Shown here piece by piece: positions 43,836 to 52,853 of a DNA stretch of 64,000 bases (positions within the stretch are counted from its first letter, which is position 1; every line of letters starts with the position of its first letter). The stretch lies in assembly GCF_000340965.1 (NCBI RefSeq), contig NZ_ANAY01000009.1, positions 1 through 64,000 of the forward strand, in the 5' to 3' direction. The stretch comes from Nocardiopsis kunsanensis DSM 44524. Its GTDB lineage: Bacteria; Actinomycetota; Actinomycetes; Streptosporangiales; Streptosporangiaceae. The notes beneath the pieces are model-generated. The model did no database searches, was not told where the DNA came from, and saw nothing but the letters and a program-made list of their open reading frames with translations. The translations under genes and the position numbers were made by a program.

Positions 43836-45596
43836 GTGGCCGAGCGCGACGACGAGCGCCAGAGCGACCAGGACCGTGAAGTCGCCGAACTCACGGCCCA
43901 GGTCTCCTACATGGAAAAAGAACTCAGCGTGCTTCGGCGTAAGCTCGCCGATTCCCCCCGACATGTACGCCTGCTGGAGGAACGGCTGCGGGAGGCACAG
44001 ACCGACCTCGCGGCGGCCAACAGCCAGAACGAGCGGCTCGTCTCCACGCTCAAGGAGGCGCGTGAACAGATCGTCGCTCTCAAAGAGGAGGTCGACCGCC
44101 TCGCCCAGCCCCCGTCGGGTTTCGGTGTCTACCTCGGTTCCCGCGAGGACGAGACCGTCGAGATCTTCACCAACGGCCGCAAGATGCGGGTCAGCGTCAG
44201 TCCCTCGGTCGACGTGGAGTCCCTGCGTCCCGGCCAGGAGGTCATGCTGAACGAGGCCTTCAACGTGGTGGAGGCCGAGTCCTTCGAGACCGTCGGCGAC
44301 GTCGTCATGCTCAAGGAGCTCCTCGAGGACGGCGAGCGTGCGCTGGTCATCTCCAACCACGACGACGAACGCATCGTCCGCCTCGCAGAGCCCCTGCGCG
44401 AGGAACCCCTGCGGGCCGGCGACTCCCTGCTGCTGGAGACGCGTTCCGGTTACGCCTACGAGCGCATCCCCAAGTCCGAGGTCGAGGAACTCATCCTCGA
44501 AGAGGTCCCCGACATCGCCTACACCGACATCGGTGGTCTCGGCGGGCAGATCGAGATGATCCGCGACGCGGTCGAACTGCCCTACCTGCACAAGAACCTC
44601 TTCTACGAGCACCAGCTGCGCCCGCCCAAGGGCGTGCTGCTCTACGGCCCCCCGGGTTGCGGGAAGACCCTCATCGCCAAGGCGGTGGCCAACTCCCTGG
44701 CCAAGCAGGTCTCCGAGCGCACCGGCCACGACGTCGGCAAGAGCTTCTTCCTCAACATCAAGGGACCGGAGCTGCTCAACAAGTACGTCGGTGAGACCGA
44801 ACGCCACATCCGCCTGGTCTTCCAGCGTGCCCGGGAGAAGGCGGGCGAGGGCACCCCCGTCATCGTCTTCTTCGACGAGATGGACTCCATCTTCCGTACC
44901 CGCGGTTCCGGCGTCTCCTCCGACGTGGAGAACACCATCGTCCCGCAGCTCCTCAGTGAGATCGACGGTGTGGAGGGCCTGGAGAACGTCATCGTCATCG
45001 GTGCCTCCAACCGTGAGGACATGATCGACCCAGCGATCCTGCGCCCGGGCCGGCTCGACGTCAAGATCAAGATCGAGCGCCCCGACGCCGAGGCCGCGGG
45101 CGACATCTTCGCCAAGTACATCACCGACGAACTGCCGCTGCACGACGAGGACCTGGCCGAGCACGGCGGGTCGCGCCGGGCCACCGTCGACGCGATGATC
45201 CAGCGGGTCGTCGAGCGCATGTACACCGAGGACGAGGAGAACCGCTTCCTGGAGGTCACCTACGCGGACGGTGACAAGGAGGTCCTCTACTTCAAGGACT
45301 TCAACTCCGGCGCGATGATCGAGAACATCGTCGACCGGGCCAAGAAGATGGCCATCAAGGACTACATCGACAACCAGTCCAAGGGGCTGCGGGTCTCCCA
45401 CCTGCTCCAGGCCTGCGTCGACGAGTTCAGCGAGAACGAGGACCTGCCCAACACCACCAACCCGGACGACTGGGCGCGCATCTCCGGCAAGAAGGGCGAG
45501 CGGATCGTCTACATCCGCACCCTGGTCTCCGGCAAGAAGGGCGCCGACTCCGGCCGGTCCATCGACACCGTCGCCAACACCGGCCAGTACCTGTAG
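43836..45596 (+). CDS. arc: proteasome-associated AAA ATPase Arc/Mpa
   Basis: The 586-residue ring ATPase recognises pupylated proteins, unfolds them and feeds the 20S core. Residues 10-90 are the coiled coil that binds Pup ([20 protein letters not shown]), then come OB folds ([20 protein letters not shown]) and an AAA module with Walker A GPPGCGKT at about 271-278, Walker [13 protein letters not shown] and the arginine-finger region [12 protein letters not shown]. The C-terminal GQYL is the docking motif for the proteasome. GTG 43836 is preferred to 43827 because AGGGAGG ends at 43827. Confidence 0.95.
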   Translation: MAERDDERQSDQDREVAELTAQVSYMEKELSVLRRKLADSPRHVRLLEERLREAQTDLAAANSQNERLVSTLKEAREQIVALKEEVDRLAQPPSGFGVYLGSREDETVEIFTNGRKMRVSVSPSVDVESLRPGQEVMLNEAFNVVEAESFETVGDVVMLKELLEDGERALVISNHDDERIVRLAEPLREEPLRAGDSLLLETRSGYAYERIPKSEVEELILEEVPDIAYTDIGGLGGQIEMIRDAVELPYLHKNLFYEHQLRPPKGVLLYGPPGCGKTLIAKAVANSLAKQVSERTGHDVGKSFFLNIKGPELLNKYVGETERHIRLVFQRAREKAGEGTPVIVFFDEMDSIFRTRGSGVSSDVENTIVPQLLSEIDGVEGLENVIVIGASNREDMIDPAILRPGRLDVKIKIERPDAEAAGDIFAKYITDELPLHDEDLAEHGGSRRATVDAMIQRVVERMYTEDEENRFLEVTYADGDKEVLYFKDFNSGAMIENIVDRAKKMAIKDYIDNQSKGLRVSHLLQACVDEFSENEDLPNTTNPDDWARISGKKGERIVYIRTLVSGKKGADSGRSIDTVANTGQYL

Positions 45597-45756
45597 GAAC
45601 GGTTCCACCACGCCCGGGAGGGCCGGCCGCACCGCGGTCGGCCCTCCGCGTGCGACCGCAGTGGCCTCCGGTGGCAAAACGCCCGGGAAGGCGGCACTTG
45701 GGCCACAATTACCGACGAAGCGTTCAAGAACGGCTCCGGATGGATAGCCTCTCAGC

Positions 45757-47274
45757 ATGAGTGTGCGGCGGATCATGGGTATCGAGACCGAGTACGGCGT
45801 TTCCGTACCAGGAAATCCCGGGGCCAACGCGATGGTCACCTCGACGCAGGTGGTCAACGCCTACCTGGCTGCCTCGGCCGCCCGGGCGCGGCGTGCCCGC
45901 TGGGACTTCGAGGAGGAGAACCCGCTGCGCGACGCGCGCGGGTTCGACCTGGCGCGCGAGGTGGCCGACCCCACCCAGCTCACCGACGAGGACCTGGGGC
46001 TGGCCAACGTCATCCTCACCAACGGGGCCCGGCTCTACGTCGACCACGCCCACCCCGAGTACTCGGCGCCCGAGGTGACCAACCCGCGCGATGCCCTGCT
46101 CTGGGACAAGGCGGGTGAGCGCGTCATGGCCGACGCGGCCGCCAGGGCCGCAGCGACACCGGGTATCGACCCCATCCAGTTGTACAAGAACAACACCGAC
46201 AACAAGGGTGCCTCCTACGGTTGCCACGAGAACTACCTCATGGACCGGGCCACCCCCTTCGGCGACATCGTGCGCCACCTGATCCCGTTCTTCGTCTCCC
46301 GGCAGGTCGTCTGCGGGGCGGGCAAGGTGGGTCTGGGCGCGGACGGGCAGGAGCCCGGGTTCCAACTGTCCCAGCGCGCGGACTTCTTCGAGGTCGAGGT
46401 CGGGTTGGAGACCACCCTGAAGCGTCCCATCATCAACACCCGGGACGAACCCCACGCCGACCCCGACCGCTACCGGCGCCTGCACGTGATCATCGGCGAC
46501 GCCAACATGAGCGAGACCTCCACCTACCTCAAACTCGGCACCACGGCGCTGGTGCTGTCGATGATCGAGGACGGGTTCCTCTCCTGGGACCTGACCCTGG
46601 ACTCCTCCGTCCGGGAACTGCACCGGATCTCGCACGACCCCGGGCTCACCCACCGGGTCCGGCTGCGTGACGGTCGGCGCATGACCGCGCTGGAGCTGCA
46701 GGGCGAGTACCTCGAGCAGGCGCGCAAGTACGTGGAGGATCGCTACGGCAGCGACGTGGACGCAGACACCGCCGATGTGCTCGACCAGTGGGAACGGATG
46801 CTGACGGTCCTGGGCAACGACCCCATGGAGCTGGCCGAGGAGCTGGACTGGGTCGCCAAGCTCAAGGTCCTGGAAGGCTATCGCAGCCGGGACGGGATGG
46901 AGTGGTCCCACCCGCGGTTGCAACTGGTCGACCTGCAGTACTCCGACGTGCGGGCGGACAAGGGCATCTACAACCGCCTCGCCCACCGGGGCCGGATGCA
47001 GCGCCTGCTCGACGAGAGCGAGGTGACCCGGGCCATCACCGAGCCGCCCGAGGACACCCGCGCCTACTTCCGCGGCCGCTGCCTGGCCAAGTACGCCGAC
47101 TCGGTGGCGGCCGCTTCCTGGGACTCGGTCATATTCGACCTGCCCGGGCACGACTCCCTGCAGCGGGTGCCGACCCTGGAACCGCTGCGCGGCACGAAGG
47201 AGTACGTGGGCGATCTGCTGGACGCCTGCGAGACCGCCGACGAACTGGTGTCGGTGCTCACCGGCCGCGGCTGA
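45757..47274 (+). CDS. dop: depupylase/deamidase of Pup
   Basis: The 505-residue enzyme converts the C-terminal Gln of Pup to Glu and removes Pup from substrates. It shares the glutamine-synthetase-like fold with Paf[32 protein letters not shown] with the nucleophile-type Asp96, [19 protein letters not shown] and [20 protein letters not shown]. Residues about 41-80 are the Dop loop, absent from PafA in this window, which supports the assignment. It follows arc; pup is normally next, but here two protease genes intervene. Confidence 0.95.
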   Translation: MSVRRIMGIETEYGVSVPGNPGANAMVTSTQVVNAYLAASAARARRARWDFEEENPLRDARGFDLAREVADPTQLTDEDLGLANVILTNGARLYVDHAHPEYSAPEVTNPRDALLWDKAGERVMADAAARAAATPGIDPIQLYKNNTDNKGASYGCHENYLMDRATPFGDIVRHLIPFFVSRQVVCGAGKVGLGADGQEPGFQLSQRADFFEVEVGLETTLKRPIINTRDEPHADPDRYRRLHVIIGDANMSETSTYLKLGTTALVLSMIEDGFLSWDLTLDSSVRELHRISHDPGLTHRVRLRDGRRMTALELQGEYLEQARKYVEDRYGSDVDADTADVLDQWERMLTVLGNDPMELAEELDWVAKLKVLEGYRSRDGMEWSHPRLQLVDLQYSDVRADKGIYNRLAHRGRMQRLLDESEVTRAITEPPEDTRAYFRGRCLAKYADSVAAASWDSVIFDLPGHDSLQRVPTLEPLRGTKEYVGDLLDACETADELVSVLTGRG

Positions 47275-47284
47275 GACGGACGAG

Positions 47285-47328
47285 GAGCGCCCCCGTCCCT
47301 GCCGTGAGGGCAGTGGGCGGGGGCGCTC
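47285..47328. terminator. bidirectional terminator between dop and the S1 protease gene
   Basis: GAGCGCCCCCG pairs perfectly with CGGGGGCGCTC, and an inner CTGCC/GGGCAG stem stacks on it. It lies between two converging genes and can end both. Confidence 0.75.
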
Positions 47329-47366
47329 GGCGTGACCGGCGGGGGACCCCGGTCACCTCAGGGGGA

Positions 47367-48518
47367 TCAGGTGCTCAGGTTCAGGTTCCAGGAGTTCAGC
47401 ATGGGGTTGACCTCCTGGTAGTAGGTGGTGCCGCCCCAGCTGCAGTTGCCGGAACCGCCGGAGGTCACGCCCTGGGCCTGGCTGCCGGAGATGAAGGAAC
47501 CGCCGGAGTCACCGGGCTCGGCGCACACGCTCGTGCGGGTCAGGTCGCGGACGGTGCCCTGCGGGTAGCTCACGGTCTGGCCGCGGGCCTGGATGGTGCC
47601 GCAGTGCCAACCGGTGGTGGAACCGGAGCGGCACACCTGCGAACCGATGGGGGCCTGGGTGGAGCCGGAGACGGCCACGTCGCTGCCGGAGTTGTACCGG
47701 TTCACCAGGTTGGTCAGGGAGAAGTTGGACGTGCCCCGCACGAAGGCGGCGTCGTTGCCGGGGAAGACCGACTGGGAGAAGACGCCGCTGCCGTTGCCGA
47801 TACTGACCGAGGAACCGGTGGTACCGCAGTGTCCGGCGGTGACGAAGCCGGGCTGTCCGTAGGAGTCCGAAGCGGGGAAGCCGACCGAGCAGCGGCTGCT
47901 CCCGCCGATGGTGTAGGCGTCGCCGCCGACGATGTTGGCGTAGACCTCGGGCGCCTCGTCGGTGGTCTCGACCCGCACGTCCGCGGGGTCGACCCCGGCG
48001 GAGGAGAGCAGGGCGTCGACGTCGGCGTCCGCCCCCTCCAGGGTCTCGATCACCACGGTGTCGTTCTCGACCTCGGGGTACCAGCCCACGACACCCTCCT
48101 GGGCGCCGGCGCTGTCGAGGTCGGAGATGAGGTCGTCCAGCCCCTCGACACCGTGCTCGACCACGGCGGCCTCGGCACCGGCGGCTTCGACGCCGGGCAC
48201 GGCGGCCGAGTCGGTGACCAGCACGGTCAGGTCGTGGGTTTCGGTGTCGAAGAGCGAACCGCCGTAGTGTTCGCCCGCGGCCTCGGTGGCCTCGGCGTCC
48301 ACGTCCAGGGCGCTCTCCTGCGCATCGATGAGATCGGTGGCCTCGGCCTCGTTCAGGCCGAGATCGCGCTCGAGGGCCTCGGCCATGGTGGTGGCCTCGG
48401 CCGGTTCGGTGGGGTTCTGGGGTGCGGGTGCGGCGCCGGCGGTCGGTGCTGCCGCCACGGACATGCCGAGGGCGAGGGCGCCGGTGCCGATCGCGGAGAT
48501 GATGGGGGAGGCTCGCAT
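47367..48518 (-). CDS. secreted S1 serine protease with pro-region, NAPase-like (copy 1)
   Basis: The 383-residue preproenzyme has a signal peptide (MRASPIISAIGTGALALGMS..AAPTAGAA, cleavage near 30), a pro-region to about residue 193 that acts as folding chaperone in this family, and a mature domain starting near NIVGGDAYTIGG. The triad is His in GFVTAGHCG, Asp in PGNDAAFV and Ser in EPGDSGGS. Six cysteines are placed as in streptogrisin/alpha-lytic-type proteases. The mature part resembles the Nocardiopsis alkaline protease closely (SGSTTGWHCGTIQARGQ, TNLVNRYNSG). It has 8 acidic and 7 Arg residues. It lies opposite to dop and pup. Confidence 0.92.
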   Translation of the reverse strand: MRASPIISAIGTGALALGMSVAAAPTAGAAPAPQNPTEPAEATTMAEALERDLGLNEAEATDLIDAQESALDVDAEATEAAGEHYGGSLFDTETHDLTVLVTDSAAVPGVEAAGAEAAVVEHGVEGLDDLISDLDSAGAQEGVVGWYPEVENDTVVIETLEGADADVDALLSSAGVDPADVRVETTDEAPEVYANIVGGDAYTIGGSSRCSVGFPASDSYGQPGFVTAGHCGTTGSSVSIGNGSGVFSQSVFPGNDAAFVRGTSNFSLTNLVNRYNSGSDVAVSGSTQAPIGSQVCRSGSTTGWHCGTIQARGQTVSYPQGTVRDLTRTSVCAEPGDSGGSFISGSQAQGVTSGGSGNCSWGGTTYYQEVNPMLNSWNLNLST

Positions 48519-48614
48519 GTGCCCTGTCTCCAAATGGGGGATGAGCGGGGGATTCGCGGGCCGTGCCCGTGAGGGAACGGCCTGCGTCCGGGGCGGACGG
48601 TGTCCGCTCCCGAA

Positions 48615-48651
48615 GTTCACCGATACATTCGGTAAACGATCACCGACTATA
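48615..48651 (-). promoter_or_regulatory. promoter-operator module of protease copy 1
   Basis: On the minus strand TATAGT (48651-48646) is followed after eight bases by the near-palindrome GTTTACCGA-n5-TCGGTGAAC (48637-48615), with one mismatch in nine pairs. The same arrangement and spacing occur upstream of copy 2. The operator would cover the transcription start, so repression by a common regulator is the likely logic. No good -35 is seen. Confidence 0.55.
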
Positions 48652-48873
48652 GGTCGACACTTCGAGCAGGAGAAGACCTGTTTTCCCATGGGTTATTCAG
48701 TGCCGGTGTCCATGCTTCGGAACGTGAATAACTTTCCATTGCGCTCGGTGATCGGAGATCTCATCACCTCACTGTTCTGATGCCGAACGCTCACCCAACG
48801 CGCTGACGGCTCCCACGCAAGGGGAGCAGCATGGCCGGATGCGGACATCCGGCACGGTTCCGACCACGAAGAA
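48652..48873. other. gap between the two protease genes, outside the mapped signals
   Basis: This stretch holds no gene I can support. It is less GC-rich than its surroundings, particularly 48670-48780. Confidence 0.4.
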
Positions 48874-48902
48874 CCCCCGCCCGCGCAGTACGCGGACGGG
48901 GG
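48874..48902 (-). terminator. hairpin after protease copy 2
   Basis: CCCCCG-CCCGCG pairs with CGCGG-CGGGGG with one mismatch and a five-base loop (CAGTA). It lies about 50 bases beyond the stop codon at 48951. Confidence 0.6.
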
Positions 48903-48950
48903 CGAGGTGAACGAACCCGGACCGGAGAACGGTGCCGAGGCCGGAACCGC

Positions 48951-50099
48951 TCAGCTGGTGACCAGGTTCAGGCCCCAGGTGTCCAGGGCCGGGTTGATCT
49001 CCTGGTAGTAGGTGGTGCCGCCGCTGGTGCAGTCACCGGAACCGCCGGAGGTCATGCCCTGGGCCTGGTCGCCGGCGATGAAGGAACCGCCGGAGTCACC
49101 GGGCTCGGCGCAGGCGTCGGTGCGGGTCAGGTCCTCGACCGTGCCCTGCGGGTAGCTCACGGACTCGCCGCGGGCCTCGATGCTGCCGCACTCCCAACCG
49201 GTGGTGGAGCCGGAACGGCACACGGCCGAACCGATCGGGGCCTCCTCGGAACCGCTGACGGTCTGGTCGCCGCCGTCGTAGGTGTTGACCAGGTTGGTCA
49301 CGCCCCAGTTGGAGGTGGAGGAGACAAAAGCAGCGTCGTTGCCCGGGAAGACGGACTCCTCGAACACGCCGGATCCGCTGCCGTCCTCGCTCGTGGCGGA
49401 GGTGCCGACCGTGCCGCAGTGGCCGGCCGTCACGAAACCGTCGTTGCCGGAGCTGTCGGTGGCTGCGAAACCGATGGAGCAGCGTCCACCGCCCATGGTG
49501 AAGGCGTCGCCACCGACGATGTCGGCGTAGAGCCGGGGGCTCTCCTCGGTCTGCTCGACCTCCACGGCCGAGGGGTCGACGTCCGCGCTCTCGATGAGGC
49601 TCTGTGCGGCCTCGGCGTCGTTGGCCCGGATCACGACGGTGTCGTCGGCGACGTCGGGGTACCAGCTCACGACGCCGTCCTCACCGCCGGTCCCGTCGAG
49701 ATCGTCGACGACACCGAGGAGGGCCTCGTGGCCGTTCCGGACGACTTCGGCCCGGGCACCGGCGGCCTCGACCTGCTCGGCCGCCTGCGCGTCGGTGACG
49801 TTGACGGTCAGCTCGAGGGACTCGGTGTCGAAGAAGGAACCACCGTAGTGGTCGCCTGCGGCCTCAGCGGCCTCGGCGTCGATCTCGGAGGCCTCGGCCT
49901 GGGCGTCCAGAAGCTCCTCGGCCCCGAACGGGGTGAGGCCGAAGTCGCGTTCCAGTGCCTCCTGCATGGTGGCGGCCACGTCGTCGGTGGACGGCTCGGA
50001 GGGGAGCGTGGCCGCACCCGCGCCGGGGGCGACGGCGATCGACATACCCAGCGCAAGGGCGCCGGTGCCGATCGCGGAGATGATGGGGGAGGGTCGCAT
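48951..50099 (-). CDS. secreted S1 serine protease with pro-region, acidic paralogue (copy 2)
   Basis: The 382-residue preproenzyme is arranged like copy 1: signal peptide (MRPSPIISAIGTGALALGMS), pro-region, and a mature domain from ADIVGGDAFTMGG. The triad is intact (GFVTAGHCG, PGNDAAFV, EPGDSGGS). It is clearly a tandem duplicate, but the mature domain has about 25 Asp/Glu, 4 Arg and no Lys, against 8 acidic residues in copy 1, so it has become highly acidic. This may adapt it to high salt, to another substrate or to another pH. The pro-region also differs. It has the same promoter-operator module as copy 1. Confidence 0.92.
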   Translation of the reverse strand: MRPSPIISAIGTGALALGMSIAVAPGAGAATLPSEPSTDDVAATMQEALERDFGLTPFGAEELLDAQAEASEIDAEAAEAAGDHYGGSFFDTESLELTVNVTDAQAAEQVEAAGARAEVVRNGHEALLGVVDDLDGTGGEDGVVSWYPDVADDTVVIRANDAEAAQSLIESADVDPSAVEVEQTEESPRLYADIVGGDAFTMGGGRCSIGFAATDSSGNDGFVTAGHCGTVGTSATSEDGSGSGVFEESVFPGNDAAFVSSTSNWGVTNLVNTYDGGDQTVSGSEEAPIGSAVCRSGSTTGWECGSIEARGESVSYPQGTVEDLTRTDACAEPGDSGGSFIAGDQAQGMTSGGSGDCTSGGTTYYQEINPALDTWGLNLVTS

Positions 50100-50167
50100 G
50101 ATCCCTACTCTCCTCGGGGATGTGAACGGTTCTCGGGACGGCCGACCGGGGGAGGGCCGTTCCCGAA

Positions 50168-50189
50168 GAAGCCCCGGGGGCGGGGCTTC
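50168..50189 (-). promoter_or_regulatory. stem-loop in the 5' leader of protease copy 2
   Basis: GAAGCCCC and GGGGCTTC form an eight-base perfect stem with a six-base loop in the untranslated leader between the operator and the ATG. It may stabilise the mRNA or attenuate transcription. Copy 1 has no equally strong hairpin there. Confidence 0.4.
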
Positions 50190-50194
50190 GGGGT

Positions 50195-50231
50195 GTTCAC
50201 CGAGACGATCGGTAAACGAGCCCACACCATA
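50195..50231 (-). promoter_or_regulatory. promoter-operator module of protease copy 2
   Basis: On the minus strand TATGGT (50231-50226) is followed after eight bases by GTTTACCGA-n5-TCGGTGAAC (50217-50195), identical in layout to copy 1. The half sites match exactly and the spacer differs. The conservation inside otherwise diverged leaders supports a real binding site. Confidence 0.55.
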
Positions 50232-50325
50232 AGTGTGCATTTTGCGCCGCGAAAGCCCGTGATCACGGATGAACGTTCAAGCTCTTGCTAAAGATCCACT
50301 CATCCCATGACTGACATTTTGTAAG

Positions 50326-50343
50326 GAAAAGTCCGGACTTTTC
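50326..50343. promoter_or_regulatory. 18-base perfect palindrome
   Basis: GAAAAGTCCGGACTTTTC is a perfect palindrome in the AT-richer gap between the protease-2 promoter and pup. It could be an operator for divergent control. It lies about 95 bases upstream of the protease-2 -10 box and about 375 upstream of pup. Confidence 0.4.
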
Positions 50344-50718
50344 TGACCTCCTACTTTCCGTGGGTGCGTGGAAGTGATCCAGTTACATGAGTGAGAGTCA
50401 AGGGAAAGCTGTGGCCGGATGCGGCCACATGCTTCAGGCGTTTTCCGTGACCGGTCCGACACGTACACGTAACCCGCGAGGTCAGCCCCGGGGTACTCGC
50501 CAGTATCCCGGAGGCCCGGGACCGGCCCCGCACCCTGGCGCCCTACCTCCCGCGCGCGGACACGCCCGGACGCGCACGGCAGAGAGGGCGCCGCACGCAG
50601 GAGCTCCGGTACCCCGCTCCGGTGTAACTAGCGAGTATCGGGCTCCGGGAACGGGGTTGAGCGGCCGTGCGTTGGGCCAAGATAAGGGCGAGAGCCCCGA
50701 ACGGGAGGTAACAACGCC
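50344..50718. other. upstream region of pup
   Basis: No gene is seen here. The region contains the stem TGTGGCCG-GATG-CGGCCACA (50410-50429), an inverted pair TACTCGCCAGT (50494-50504) and ACTAGCGAGTA (50628-50638), and three copies of GCTCCGG (50603, 50616, 50642). These may be part of pup regulation. The pup promoter itself is not clear. Confidence 0.35.
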
Positions 50719-50922
50719 ATGGCGACCAAGGACACCGGCGGCCAGAAGCACGGCTCGCGTCGCGAGGAAGAGGTCGAGGAGACCGAGGCGACCACCGAAA
50801 CCACCGAACGCGACCAGGACCTCGACGAAGGCGTCGACGACATCCTCGACGAGATCGACGACGTGCTGGAGAACAACGCCGAGGACTTCGTGCGCCAGTT
50901 CGTTCAGAAGGGCGGACAGTAG
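50719..50922 (+). CDS. pup: prokaryotic ubiquitin-like protein
   Basis: The 67-residue, acidic, mostly disordered modifier ends in VQKGGQ. The C-terminal Gln must be deamidated by Dop to Glu before PafA ligates it to target lysines. The segment DEGVDDILDEIDDVLENNAE forms the helix that binds the Arc coiled coil. ATG 50719 follows GGGAGG. It is the first gene of the pup-prcB-prcA unit. Confidence 0.97.
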   Translation: MATKDTGGQKHGSRREEEVEETEATTETTERDQDLDEGVDDILDEIDDVLENNAEDFVRQFVQKGGQ

Positions 50923-51091
50923 TCCGGGGCGTGCACGGCGGAGGCGCGGCGCAGCAGGGATCCGCCGGGGCATGCCTTAATGTCGTTGCGACCGGCCCCG
51001 GTGCCGGTCCGGCCATCACACACAAGGACCAGAGGCGCCCCGCCCGCACCCCCTGCTTCTCGCAGGGCGGGGCGCGAGTGGAGGGAGACGC

Positions 51092-51934
51092 GTGTTCGAA
51101 GGGTTCGAGGGCGGACGGCTGCCCGCCGCGTTCATGAGTGCGGGGACATCGTCCTTCACCGAGTTTCTCAGCGCGGTCAGCCCCGAGTCATTGCCGGGTC
51201 ACCACCTGCCCGCCCAGAGCGGGGGCGAGCACCTGACCCCGGAGGCGACGACCATCGTCGCCCTGACCTTCCCCGGAGGGGTGGCTCTGGCCGGCGACCG
51301 GCGGGCCACTCAGGGCAACGTCATCGCCAACCGGGACATGGACAAACTGTTCCGCACCGACGAGTTCTCCGCCGTGGCGATCGCCGGCTCGGCGGGGATC
51401 GGGATCGAGCTTGCCCGCCTGTACCAGGTTGAACTGGAACACTACGAGAAGATGGAGGGCCGGGCGCTCTCCCTGGAAGGTAAGGCCAACAAGCTGGCCC
51501 AGATGGTGCGCGGGAACCTGGGCATGGCGCTCCAGGGGTTCGTCGTCGTCCCCCTCCTGATCGGCTTCGACGAACGGTCCGAGGAGGGCCGGGTCTTCAG
51601 CTACGACGCCGTGGGCGGGCGCTACGAGGAACAGCGTTACCACTCCATCGGCTCCGGATCGGTCTACGCCAGGGGTTCGCTCAAGAAGCTCTACCGCGAC
51701 GACCTCTCGGAGAACGAGGCGATCAAGGCCGCCCTGGAGTCGCTCTACGACGCCGCCGACGACGACTCGGCCACCGGGGGACCCGACCTGCACCGCAAGA
51801 TCTTCCCCCTCGTGGACGTCATCACCGAGGACGGCCACCGCCGGGTGGCCGTCGACGAGGTCGAACGCCTGGCCACCGAGGTGGTCGAGGGGCGTGCCGC
51901 CCACCCCGACGGCCCCACCGCCCCGCTGAGCTGA
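51092..51934 (+). CDS. prcB: 20S proteasome beta subunit
   Basis: The 280-residue subunit is made with a 52-residue propeptide that is removed autocatalytically before Thr53 in [15 protein letters not shown]. That Thr is the nucleophile, supported by DRRATQGN with the acidic partner and the Lys of [28 protein letters not shown] and YSIGSGS-like [19 protein letters not shown] are the usual beta-subunit blocks. GTG 51092 follows GAGGGAG; ATG 51134 would shorten the propeptide to 38 residues. Confidence 0.95.
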   Translation: MFEGFEGGRLPAAFMSAGTSSFTEFLSAVSPESLPGHHLPAQSGGEHLTPEATTIVALTFPGGVALAGDRRATQGNVIANRDMDKLFRTDEFSAVAIAGSAGIGIELARLYQVELEHYEKMEGRALSLEGKANKLAQMVRGNLGMALQGFVVVPLLIGFDERSEEGRVFSYDAVGGRYEEQRYHSIGSGSVYARGSLKKLYRDDLSENEAIKAALESLYDAADDDSATGGPDLHRKIFPLVDVITEDGHRRVAVDEVERLATEVVEGRAAHPDGPTAPLS

Positions 51935-51987
51935 CCGCCCGGCTCCCACGTCAGACTTCTCCCGACCCAGGTTAGGAACGATCCGCG

Positions 51988-52743
51988 GTGTCGATGCCGT
52001 TCTACGTCGCCCCCGAACAACAGATGAAGGACAAGGCGGACTACGCGCGAAAAGGTATCGCGCGGGGCCGCAGCGCCGTCGTCCTGCAGTACGACGGCGG
52101 AATCCTCATGGTGGCCGACAACATGTCGCGCACCCTGCACAAGATCAGCGAACTCTACGACCGCATCGGTTTCGCCGCCGTGGGCCGCTACCCCGAGTTC
52201 GAGAACCTGCGCCTGATGGGCGTGCGCTTCGCCGACGTGCGCGGTTACCAGTACGACCGCCGCGACGTGAGCGGGCGCCAGCTCGCCAACATCTACGCCC
52301 AGACCCTGGGCACGGTCTTCAGCGAGAGCCTCAAACCCTGGGAGGTGGAGATCGTCGTCGCCGAGGTCGGCGAGAGCGCGGCCGATGACGAGATCTACCG
52401 CATCACCTTCGACGGCTCCATCGTCGACGAGCGGGGCTTCGTGGCCGTGGGCGGCTCCTCCGAGCACGTGTCCGGCCAACTCAAGGACCGTTTCGCCGCC
52501 GACGCCACCCTGGCCTCCGCGCTCCACACCGCCACCCGCGCCCTGGCCGACGAGAACGGGCAGGAGAGCGAACTGGAGGCCGGCAACCTGGAGGTCGCGG
52601 TCCTGGAACGGGCCCGCGAGCACCGCAAGTTCCGCCGCATCCACGGCCGTCGGCTGCGCACCCTTCTGGAGGAGGGCCGTACCGCCACCGGCGAGCCCGC
52701 CTCCGGCCGGAGTCAGGACAACGGCGACGGGGACGAGAGGTGA
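51988..52743 (+). CDS. prcA: 20S proteasome alpha subunit
   Basis: The 251-residue subunit begins MSMPFYVAPEQQMKDKADYA, contains RKGIARGRSAVVLQYDGGIL and LMGVRFADVRGYQYDRRDVS, and has no N-terminal propeptide or Thr nucleophile. Seven copies form the outer gate that Arc opens through its C-terminal tail. The gene is 53 bases after prcB and in the same unit; pafA follows after 110 bases. Confidence 0.95.
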   Translation: MSMPFYVAPEQQMKDKADYARKGIARGRSAVVLQYDGGILMVADNMSRTLHKISELYDRIGFAAVGRYPEFENLRLMGVRFADVRGYQYDRRDVSGRQLANIYAQTLGTVFSESLKPWEVEIVVAEVGESAADDEIYRITFDGSIVDERGFVAVGGSSEHVSGQLKDRFAADATLASALHTATRALADENGQESELEAGNLEVAVLERAREHRKFRRIHGRRLRTLLEEGRTATGEPASGRSQDNGDGDER

Positions 52744-52853
52744 TCTGAGCACGACGAGTACGGTGCGGTGCCACCCGGCATCGCACCGACCGGGTGGGCG
52801 CAGGCGGCGCGGCCCCGCTGTCTGCGCCTTCGACGGGAAGTTGGTGAGGCCGC

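Noticed and set aside
50300..50330. Possible PafBC/RecA-NDp-type promoter (TGTCAGTC on the minus strand)
   Set aside because: Only part of the TTGTCRGTG box is present and the TAnnnT box at eight bases is missing.
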